A DNA stretch of 64,000 bases from assembly GCA_003116995.1 (NCBI GenBank), contig BDSL01000062.1, positions 372,001 to 436,000 on the forward strand, written 5' to 3'. Positions 10,680 through 21,040 of this stretch are shown here, one piece after another; the first letter of the stretch is position 1; the number at the start of each line of letters is the position of its first letter. The notes under the pieces are model-generated. The model was not told the DNA's origin, ran no database searches, and saw only the letters and a list, made by a program, of their open reading frames with translations. The stretch comes from Yamagishiella unicocca. Taxonomy: Eukaryota > Chlorophyta > Chlorophyceae > Chlamydomonadales > Volvocaceae. The translations under genes and the position numbers were made by a program.

Positions 10680-12287
10680 TTGTCAAGGGTCCATGCAACG
10701 GTGAACGTTCATAAAAGGATAGCTGCAAGACTATACTATTGATGAAACTAAAAATATCAGCTCGCAAAACTGAACCTTCTGGTCCATCCATCCTGCCAAG
10801 TGAAGTGGAAAATATAAGGCCCATGTGCTAACCGTGTGTGCGTAATCGGAAAATGATGTATCGGTACCGGTACCGGCAGTTAAACAAAATATTTTTCAAG
10901 TTCAACGGCTTTCGCGCGAGTTAATGTTGCCACTACTATTCCTGATGGCAGTTGGAAGCGGCAGTGCGTAAGGATTCCCGGAGCCATGCCTCGGTTTGCT
11001 TCTATATTTACGGATCTCTACCGAAGGATGGCATTACTATGCGCTCCATTCTCCAAGTGAGGAAATCGTCCCATCGCCAAAGCTGTCAGCCAGCGTCCTC
11101 CGCGATTGACGTTTGCCCGCGCCCTCCAGCCACCACCCGTTGCACATTCCAGCCGGCCCCAGCCGGGGCGGACACCGACCGCCTACCTACCCCCAGCCAG
11201 CCCGTCAACCGGATATGATGTTCCCATGCCTCCCAGCCACCGCGCCCTTGCATTGACGTCTTCACACGACCTAACATGTCATGATTATGGGTTACCGTAC
11301 CGGCTACGGGCGGCTACCCTGCCCGAAACGGAACGACCGTCGAGCACTTGACACCGATCTGGTGCGGCGGAGAGGGGCGTGAGGGGCCTCCGCTCCCGCT
11401 TTCATCACAATCTTTTAGAAACTCTGGCCATGCGATGTGCGTAGGCAGTCTACTTCCACAAGTTCCGCCACAGCAGCTAGTCGGGCATCGGCCCGCCAGC
11501 TACCTCCTTGATATCCTTGCGGCGCAAGGTTGCCTTACGTGGATAATCGTGCAATAGAACACCGTAAAGGACCACCCATTTCTATGGCCCATAATCCCAA
11601 TAAGAAACACTGATAGCCAAGGAGAGAGGGTCTGGCAAGGGAGGAGCGCTGTTCTTATCTCGTTCACCACTCCAATGGCAGCACCACATCAGTTCACCGT
11701 ACTGCAACGTGCAACCTGATGGAGCCAATCCGTCCTTGCCTGCACAGGATCACATGGTCTCCGCAGCCTCCCTCCCCCACCTGTCCCTTTCCCCTCGATG
11801 CCTTCTTTAAGACACATACCTATTCCCGGTATTCCCACCCTCTCAGCCCGTCCCCTCATCCATCTTCTAGTCACCCTCAAACTTATGCCGCGGGTGGCGT
11901 GTAGCTGATGTGCCCGTCGCTACCGAGAGGACCGGGTGGTCAGGCCCCACCCCTTCCTATCCCTTCGGCAGCACTCCAGGGTCGGGCGAGTGATGGCTCG
12001 TGCGCCCACGCGTGATCGCTCCAATGCCACAAGCGCCGCCAGCGCCGCTGCGTCCCGTACGCTTTGCTGCGCTCTAGCTACACATGCGCACGGCGGATGG
12101 GGCTGGCCGCGATTCCCGCTGTATCACCGCTCTCACTGCATTGCATTCCAAGAAGCGGTGTACATACAACGCGGCAAGCACGGCTGAGGTGCGGCGAGCA
12201 CGCTGAGGTCTTTTCTGCAATCCGCCGCACCCGCACTGTTCCGGTTGCGGCCCCAGAATTGGATGTTCCCCGGTAGCAGCACCCCAG
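10680..12287. other. Upstream region of the sulfotransferase-like gene; no gene seen
   Basis: The promoter of the minus-strand gene should lie at 10680-10950. Near 10860 there is a short GGTACC repeat. Several plus and minus frames of 60-90 codons across 11000-12200 show no motif, and their boundaries are not flanked by convincing splice sites. Confidence 0.4.
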
Positions 12288-12540
12288 CGATCGCCAGCGG
12301 CCAGAGCATCTCCTTGTTGTTGTAACGGTTACAGTGGGTTCCAGACCAAGAGGTAGAACCATCGGGCGCATCGCCTGACACTGAACAAGACGGAGGAAAC
12401 AAAATCCGACATGCACCGAAACAAAGGCAAACCACCAGAACACCAAATTGACAGGCCGTAGGCATACAGAGCAGCAGCCAGCACCCCAGGGGGAATTTGC
12501 ACTAGAGGCTCCCCTATCAGGAACTGGCCACCAACCAACC
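12288..12540 (-). repeat. Dispersed SINE-like element, minus-strand copy
   Basis: In minus orientation it carries the family core: a block with GGTGGTTTGCCTTTGTT, then CAGTGTCAGGCGATGCGCCC, then TTGGTCTGGAACCCACTGTA and an AAC-rich tail. Confidence 0.75.
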
Positions 12541-12639
12541 TAACAGCCCAGCATCCGACGAACCAGTGAAGCGCCGCAACGATGCAAACATCGGAACCAG
12601 CCACCTCTCATCCCATAAGGCACGGACCCCTCCTTGTTG

Positions 12640-13030
12640 TTGTTGTAATCGTTACAGTGGGCTCCAGACCTTAAAAGGTAGAGCCATCGGGCGCATCGCC
12701 TGACACTGAAAAAGACAAGGAAAGCAGAGAAAGCCGACGGTTCCGAAAGACAAACCACCCAGAGCCTCACAACCGAGAGCCCAGAGGAAACAGCAAGCAC
12801 CAATACACAGGGGGAGGTTGCGCTGATGGCTCCCCTGCACATGGCCACATGCATCCCAAGCAGACCCCCGAATGGAGAGACAGCAGCACGCCTCGGCAAC
12901 ACAATCGGATAACTCCCCCCCCAAGATCCCGAAAACGTCCCACACCCGAAACGGGCCGATGCCCATAGCGAGACGGGAAGAAACAATGGTACTTAATACC
13001 ATCAACCAGTTGAGGTCAACACCAACAGCA
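12640..13030 (-). repeat. Dispersed SINE-like element, second minus-strand copy
   Basis: It follows the preceding copy head to tail. It has the same core (CAGTGTCAGGCGATGCGCCC, then GGAGCCCACTGTAACGATTA) and an AAC tail, with about 250 bp of further upstream sequence resembling the copies at 15.7 and 19.1 kb only weakly. The upstream limit is approximate. Confidence 0.65.
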
Positions 13031-15689
13031 GTCTCTAGAAAAAGGCAGACCGGCAACACGCCCGAATGGCTGAGCCGTGGCGCAACCTTCGCCTGCAATA
13101 CGGACACCACTTCAGTATGCAACGCCAGGTAGCTTTGCAGGACTTGCGTAGGCTGCGTACTGGCACCGGCTGCGGCATGCGCGAGAGACACCAGAGCCGA
13201 CGAAGCTTGTGTTCCCGCTCCAGCCTAATGCGCCACAAGCGTACCAGCATCTTCGGGATGCCGGCGCCTCCAGAGGCCGTTGTACCCCTCCTGCCGGCGT
13301 ATGTTTCCGAACCTCTAGTTTATAGGCGGCGTATGCGTAACGTGCGCCCCATGTCCAGAAAACGTGCAGTGACCCAGGAGCCTTCGCCATGTCCGTCCCG
13401 GAAGCCCGTGTGTTTGCCACATCGCACTTCTTGGTATCACGTAACCTCACATCTGAGGTTACAAGTTGGTGTTGTCCTTACTTTATGCGGACCGCGCGAT
13501 AATCCTGAGCTCCAGTATCAGCAAGTACTTCAAACTTTGACATCGACCAGTCGTGGTCTCATGCGTGTGGGTGAGTCGCGGGATTCCTGAATGTCAGGAC
13601 GCAACCTACGAGCACATTCCCTTACGAACGGCAACAACAACCCGTACAACAGTTGTCTAGGAGTAACCACTGCTGGCCAAGCCACTCAGGCCATGCCTGT
13701 CGGCGACCCCCCTTGTTTTCGAACCCATTGGGCGCTCGCCATCTGGCGCGGAGTCCCCAGGTGCAGTAGAATGATTAATTCAGCGCCCAAGCTGACGTTG
13801 CTCTCGGCATGCCCTGCCCCGTCGGTTCTTGAGTGCTGAACCACTGGCCCCCGTGCCGAGCTAGCGAGCGCCTAATGTGCTGGCTGCTGGTCCCGCACCG
13901 CTGGTGCAAGGGAGCCTTTTTGTGAGAACTGCCTACCAACTGGCAGGCGTGGCGCTGCGCAAAGCCCCTGCATGTGGGCGAAGCCTTTCTTCGCCCCCAC
14001 TGCCCCGGCTATCGGTCCCATGGCTCTTTACCTGAAGCATGCGGCGTCTAACTGGCCAATATGCAATTGCTCGCGCTTCATCACTCGTTTAGGCGTTTGC
14101 CTCCTGAGGTGTTAACCCCTGGATGCCTGGGTGTCGCTGGGAGCGCAGGGAGGCGCCGCCGTTTGCTATCTCACTTTTGTCGCTGCTGGTACCAGCCTGG
14201 ACCAGCACCGCACGCAAGCAGCCACCTCGTTTTGTTTGCCCTCAAGCTGCGTCAATGCTGGAGGCGACTGCATTTGACAAGGAGTTGTTGAGCACGAGAT
14301 CGCGACTTTGCAGTCTTTATCGTAACGGTTTTCCGAGTTTACGAGGAAAACCATGGTTTTCTGCAATATACGACGTACGAACGTCGCTTAGTTCTGGAGC
14401 GGGGTTGGTCCTGTTGGGACGCTGGGGCGTCGGTGTTTGTACTTTTCGGAGAATCAACGTAGCGCTACAGGCCGTGCTGGCTTTGGACGTTTACGGCTAG
14501 TCGTGTTGCCGTTTGCTGCTGTCCATCGTCGGTGCGTCTTCACCCTCTCCCTACCTGCATTGTTTATTATCGCCCCGTTGGGGCTCTAGCAGAGTGTGTA
14601 ACGGGGCTTAGCAGAAAATTACCTGCGGACATTATTTAGTATTTGTGACTCCAGGGACGGTTTGCATTATTGTGACCATTTGCGACTCCAGGGAAGGCTC
14701 CCAGCGAAATTGGGTGTCACAGCGGTCATGCGTGTGGTGCTAGCCCTGGCACAGGGGTTATGGACCTTACTTCTGTAAATGGTTTTATGCGTTCGATTGG
14801 ATGGCCACGACTATCTGTAGTAAGGAAACCTTCCGTGACACCCTCATGAGCTGGGAAGCCTCCCTGGAGTCACAAACGGTTACCTTAAATGAAAAACGCC
14901 ACTCAGCTTGTGCAATACTTTTGCTGGCTGTAATACTCGCATTCTGCGTTTTAAAGTGCTGTCGCGAACCGCAAACTTATGCGACTGGTTGATGGCCTAT
15001 CGCCTCTATCGCCTCCCGTTGTCGCCCTATCCGTCGCCTCGATCGCCTCTATGCGTTTCTCCTTAAAAAAAGAGTGTGTGCACGTTGGGGATCGCCGCGC
15101 TCGATTTGCTCCCCTAATGAACGTACCGGCAGGCGAATGGGGACCTTTATGGAACTTGGGAATGACTCTTCTTAACAGCTGCGCCACTCAGTAACTTTCG
15201 ATATAAAGATAAAGATAAATATGTGCGGTAGGGTAAGTAGAGCTGAGCTCGACGGCCGAGCCTAACGGCCAGGTTGCAACGGCATAGGCTTCGCATTAAC
15301 TTTGAGGCCCATATTAAGCACATAAACTGCTGTCTCACGGCCTTGGAGCGCGGTTGCGGAAATGATTTGTTAAAGCGACCGTTTGCGACTCCAGGAGGCG
15401 TCCCAGCTCATGGGGGTGCCACGGCAGTCGTGCCAGTAGTAAGGTGGGGTTTGTCTAAGCCTGTGCAGAAAACTGCCAAAGATTGGTGATACGGCCGAGA
15501 GCAGCCTCCAGGGCTCCAATTGTCCTTCAAGGATTGTGCAACGGTGCTTCGTTTCGTTCCACAGGCTTGATATGCCTTTGATGCCAAAAATGACGATGTG
15601 TAAGCCATATACACTTCGTCTTAATCCACATAACACTTCGTCTTTGCTGTCATTACAGCCCTTGAATCTTACGTCAGCACATCCTAGTA
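13031..15689. other. Repeat-derived or decayed stretch without a supported gene
   Basis: A possible minus-strand exon at about 13221-13100 follows a TTAG acceptor-like site and is Ala/Ser/Gln-rich, but no partner exons could be joined to it. Two diverged copies of a block containing TTTGCGACTCCAGG occur near 14685 and 15380, the second extending towards 15450. On the minus strand TGTAA (plus 15653-15657) may serve the ten-exon gene that ends at 16170. Confidence 0.35.
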
Positions 15690-15990
15690 ACTGCTATAGT
15701 GGGCTTCAAACCCCCCGAAGGCACAGCCATCGGGCACATGGGATTCCGAAAGAGAAGCAGGAAGGAGAAAAACGCCATCCGACCGAGGCACGGCAAGCCA
15801 ACAAAAGCCCAGAGCCAGGGCCCAGACGACAAATAGCGGCAAACACCACCCAGGGGTAGGTAGGTTAAAGAGGCCCCTATACCAGCTGCAGCCCAAGCAG
15901 CCGCCCACCCACAGACAGCACAGCGCCTTAACAATTCGAGCGGAAACCCTCCACCTGACATCCAAGGAAACTCCCATGCAGAGCACGCAA
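15690..15990 (-). repeat. Dispersed SINE-like element, diverged minus-strand copy
   Basis: In minus orientation the copy ends in CCCATGTGCCCGATGGCTGT, then TTTGAAGCCCACTATAGCAG and a short ACTAG tail. The upstream block shares GTGCCTCGGTCGGATGGC-type sequence with the copy at 59.6 kb only loosely, so it is one of the oldest copies here. Confidence 0.6.
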
Positions 15991-16169
15991 GCAACCAGCC
16001 CGAATAGGAGGGAAAAACGTTTGAGCGTGCATTTGTTCATCTCCGACTGAAGAAACAGCAGACGTTTAGTTGCCGTTAGTTGCCGCTTGTTGCCGGCCAA
16101 CGATGGCCGGTTTGTTGCGAAACGGATATAACCTCCGTCCCACTACCAGACACACATAACACGGTTTGA

Positions 16170-19100
16170 TCACCGTTCACCCCCGCTCGCAGCAGCCCAA
16201 CAGCCCGCATCAGTCGCGCTGTCCTCCTCCCCCTCCTCCTCGCCCTCCCACGGCTCCCCCTCGCCCTCCTCTTCGTCGTCCTCCTGGTCCCGGCCTCGAA
16301 CTTGGCCGCTCTTGCCCGCCCTGGCAGCTCCTCCCGCCTGCAAGTCCAGCGCCATTATGGTCGGCCGCCAGTGCCGCGCCCGCCAATTTGTGAACCAGTC
16401 CGTGACCTGCGTTGCGAATGGGTTGGTGGGTCGGTGATGTTAAGCCTCGGCAGGCGATGGGTACAGGCGAGAGGTGCCCTGGTGCCCGGTCGCAGCTTAC
16501 CAATTCCTTAGTCTCTGCAGATATCCCCCCATCCGCTCAGGCCCCCACCTTCCGCGCGCCCGCACATCTGTTCGGCTCTACCATATGGCCTGGGGCCCAC
16601 TGTAACAGTCACTACTACCTGTTTGGTACCATATGGTCTGGGGCCCATTGCAACGGTTACTACTACCTCTTGGTCTGGAAGCCGCGCCCGATGGTTCTAC
16701 CTCTTGGTCTGGAACCCACTGTAACCGTTACAACAACTACATGTTAAGCTCTACCTAGTCTGGGGCCCACTGTAACAGTTCTACTACTACCTGCTTGCTC
16801 GTCTTGCCAGTGTACGACGCCAAGCTGGCCTTGATAGAGCGCGGCGGCCTCGGGTCCACGATGTTGGCGAGAGCCCACAGCTGGCACGCGCTGGACCTGG
16901 GCGCCAGCACGGGGCAGCAGGATTCGCGCACGCGCACACATACGGGGTTGGGGTAGCGGTGGGCTCGCACATACACGCGTGGGGTAGCGGTGGATTAACA
17001 CATACGGGCGTGGGGTAGCGGTGGGCTAGCACATACGGGCGTGGGGTAGCGGTGGGCTAGCACATACGGGGGCAGCGGTGGATTAGCACATACGGGGGCA
17101 ATCAGCACATTAGGGGGTTACGGGTTAGCGGTAGTTGGTTTACGCGCGGGAGCCGGGGTTTGGATGCCTACAGATTTACGGATCTACCATGAAAACAGGG
17201 ACTTATAACCCCGACATTAACGTCGACGTTGACACAACGCAATCACCCACCCAGCAGCAATTGAGGGCAAGCTCATCACGCGAAACCGACCATCCATGAC
17301 CCAGCACTGCACACGCCAACACAGTTGCAAGCTAGGTACAAGTATAAACGCACTTGAGCTTGGAGCGCAACAGGCTCAGAAGCGACTCGGCAATGCCGCT
17401 GTGCAGCTGCAGCTGCGTCATCGCCGCAGCGGGAACGCCAAGAGGCGCAGCGCCGTCACCGCCGCCGTACAGCCCTGGCGCGACCACTGCTGCCGCCGGC
17501 GCCCGCTTCTCCAAGTGGCGGATGTAGAGCGACAGCACAGACGCCTTGAGCCTCAGCACCATGGACACCACATTGGCAGCCGCCTCGGGAAACTCGGCCA
17601 GGGAGCCTGCGCTTGGCGGGCGCAGGAAGAAGCGGTTGTACGAGTGGTCGTACGAGCGGTTGTATGCACGGTTATACTTCCATGTTGGAGCCGACGGCCA
17701 GGATACCAGGCAGGCACATGGACGCACGGACACGCAGCGACTGCTGCATGAGGCTCCCGGGGGGATGGAGTGCTCTCTGGGGGACCGAAACCGTACTCCT
17801 GCCATTGGTACGGTGCACCCCCCACAGCTCCGACACCTCCGACAGCCCCGACCCTCCCGACAGACCTGACACCCCCTCCCCCCCGGGTAGCATGCTGGTA
17901 TCCTGGTATCCTGGTATTAGAAGGCTATGCACCAGCTACACTTCCCGTGTCGAGTAATCTGTTCTTTCTGTACCCCCCCGGGTCCAGGATCGGCATACGG
18001 TGAATGTCTGCGTGGCCCTCTGAAGCCGGACCCTCTTACCGTTGATGGCGCTCTCTGCCTGCGCCTCGTTGAATCCCAAGTGCGACATGAGCTCCTTCAC
18101 CTGCCGGTCCGTAGGCGGGGAGGGGGGGCCGAGCACACACAACGAGCTCAGTCTCCTTCGCGGCTCAGCTCAGCATACTTAAAACACAACGAGCCAGCAG
18201 GGGATGGGGGCTGGGGGCTGCAACTGACCGGGGAAGCAGGACACTCATGGGCAAGCTAAAGCCGGGTTTTAGGGTATCTTCCTTGGCAGTCTCTTTCGGT
18301 GCGTTTGCGAATGAGAACCCTCCAGCATCCACCCATCCACCCACCCATCCACCCATGTTCCACACTCGGTTCTGCCTTTTGGTCTGGTTCTAACTTGTAC
18401 CACGACTCATCGTATCCTAGCCTATCCGCTCCCTCGCCTCTGGTGACCCAGACGCGTTTCCTAAGCTACCCACCCACACCCACCAGCTGATCCGACTGCA
18501 TCATGAAGCTGCTGGCAGCCGCCGACAGCGCCACCCGCCGCTCCATATGCGTCCGGGCTAGCGGCGGCGGCGGCGGCATCATGCCAGCCGGCGCCGCCAG
18601 CGCCTGTGCACCTGGCGTGATGGCGGCGGCGCCGGCGGCAGTGCCTGCTGCCACGTCTGGATCCTGCAGCTGGAACTGGTGGAGCTGCCGTACGACAGCG
18701 GTTAGGTAGGGCGCGTCGGCCGCATCGGTGGCAGCTACTGCAAATGCGGCGGCGCTTCCCGCGGCGGCGGCGGTGGCTGCAGCACCGGCGGTAGTGCGGG
18801 CGCGCGGTTGCTTGCGGTTGGCGCCGGCCTGGCATGGTAGGGTGGGGAAGGGGGGAAGGGGGGAAGGGTTGAGAGGAAGCCCGTTGGTCGGCATTGAAGA
18901 GGTAAGTAAAAGCGACGAGGGGTATGGGGGCGGGGAAGGCAAAACATCCATGACCCAAAACAGAAGAAAAACTAGTAGCTGGAGGAAAGTTTTGGCCGCT
19001 GCATGCCGCACCGCATACCGTTCCAGCGGTGGGCAACAGCCAGCCAGCCATCTCGACATGCGGCCCCGCACCTACATGGCCCTTTGTTCTGGAGCTTGTT

Positions 19101-21005
19101 GTACCAAGTTCTGGTGGTTTGCCTTTGTTCCGGTGCACGTCGGTCTTTGTCTCCTCCGTCTTCCTCAGTGTCAGGCGATGTGCCCGATGGTTCTACCTCT
19201 TGGTCTGGAACCCACTGTAACCGTTATAACAACAAAGTACTACTGCCCGATGGCTCTACCATATGGTCTGGGGCCCACGGTAACAGTTACTACTTCTACT
19301 ACTGCCACTACTGGGGCCCACGGTAACATTTACTACTACTACCACTACCCTTGGTGATGTGCCCGATGGTCCTATCCCTTGTTCTGGAACCCACTGTAAC
19401 CGTTACAACAAAAACAACCAAGGGACATCGAAGGGTCCAGCGGAGGGAAAGAGGGCCCGGCCCATCTGCACGACCCGGCCCGGCCCATCTGCACCGTATC
19501 GATGACCACGCATACCCTGCTGTCGAGCGCCCTATCAGCGCCACCACGCCGCTTCCCACCCCCCTGCCACCGCCCCGCTCCGCTTTCACCCCCTCACCCT
19601 TTGGCGGTCGTCGTTCTGGGCCTGCACCCACTGCGCTGCTGCCGCGGCCGCAGCGGTGGTCACTGCGGCCGCAGCAGCAGCCAGTTGCGATGGTGATCCC
19701 GAGCCGCCAGTGTCGATGCTGTTGGCGTCGTCGAGGTTATGTTGCTGTTGTTGCTGCGATGGCGGTGGATAGGATTGGTCTTTACTGAGAGAAGGTAGTG
19801 CAGAATCGGGATTCTCGAAGGAAAAGCGAGCCGATACCAGCAGTAAACAGGTGGATTGCGTGCGCGAGGCATCCGAGCTGGGTTAAGGGTGTTGTGGTGC
19901 GGTAGGGACATGTGGCAGACGTACGAACACTAATGAGGGCAGCGCGTGCATTTGCTCACCGCCGAGCCGCGGAAACTCCACTGGTGCTTGGTTAGGTAAT
20001 TTCCCGCTTATAAAAAGCCGTGTTCATTCGCAAACTAACGAAAGCGGAGGAGGAGGAGGCGCAATCCCAACCCAGCCCAGCGTGTATGTGTGTGGCCGTG
20101 TGTGGCCGCAGGAGTACGGAGGCAGCACAGGGTCGGATGAGGCAAGCCACGTAAGCCTTTGTGCGTGCGTCCATTCTGCGCTCAAATCCAACCGGCCGGC
20201 CGGCATTATGAAGTTTTATAAACTAATCCACTGAGTATTCCTGATCGCCCATTTCAAGCCCTGCGGGGAGTCAGGTACGATTGTGTTTTCCTACGCCGGC
20301 CGCCCCTTGAATCGTGTATGACTTCCGAGTCCCTCGCTGCGCACCACCATGTATACATATGTGCCGTCACTCCTCCTCCCCATCCCCGCAGTCAAGCAAG
20401 CAGCCGTGCAAGCTGCAGCCGCAGCCTCGCTTCTCGCCCCGCCCGGCCCCTCACTGCATGATGCCCCGCCCGGCCCCCCAATGACGCACCGACATGGTAT
20501 CATCGCCCGGCCCCCCACACCGACATGATATCATCGCCCGGCCCCCCACACCGACATGATATCATCGCCCGGCCCCCCAATGACGCACCGACATGACGTC
20601 ATCGCCCGGCCCCCCACACCGACATGACGTCATCGCCCGGCCCCCCAATGACGCACCGACATGACGTCATCGCCCGTGACGGCCGCGCCGAAGCTGTGAT
20701 GGCTGTGACTGTGGCTGTGGCTGTGGCCGTGACTGTGACTATGACTGTGATTGTGGCTGTGACTGTGGCTGTGACTGTGGCTGTGGCTTTGGCTGTTGCC
20801 GTGGCTGTGGCTGTTGAGGCTGACGCTGCTGTCGGATGCCACCGCCACCGCCTCCGCCATCGCGGCCGACCAGCCGCCGCGGCCGCAGTCCTCATTAGCG
20901 GCTGCGCCCATGAGCATTATCTGGTTGGAGCTGCCTCTCTGGCTGCGTGTGCCACCGATAACATGATCACCGCCCTGCCGTTCCGCCATGGAGCCCTCGA
21001 AAAGG

Positions 21006-21040
<35 letters not shown>

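Noticed and set aside
13066..13590. Plus-strand ORF of 174 codons
   Set aside because: No motif and no acceptable splice partners; it partly overlaps a possible minus-strand exon that is also unsupported.
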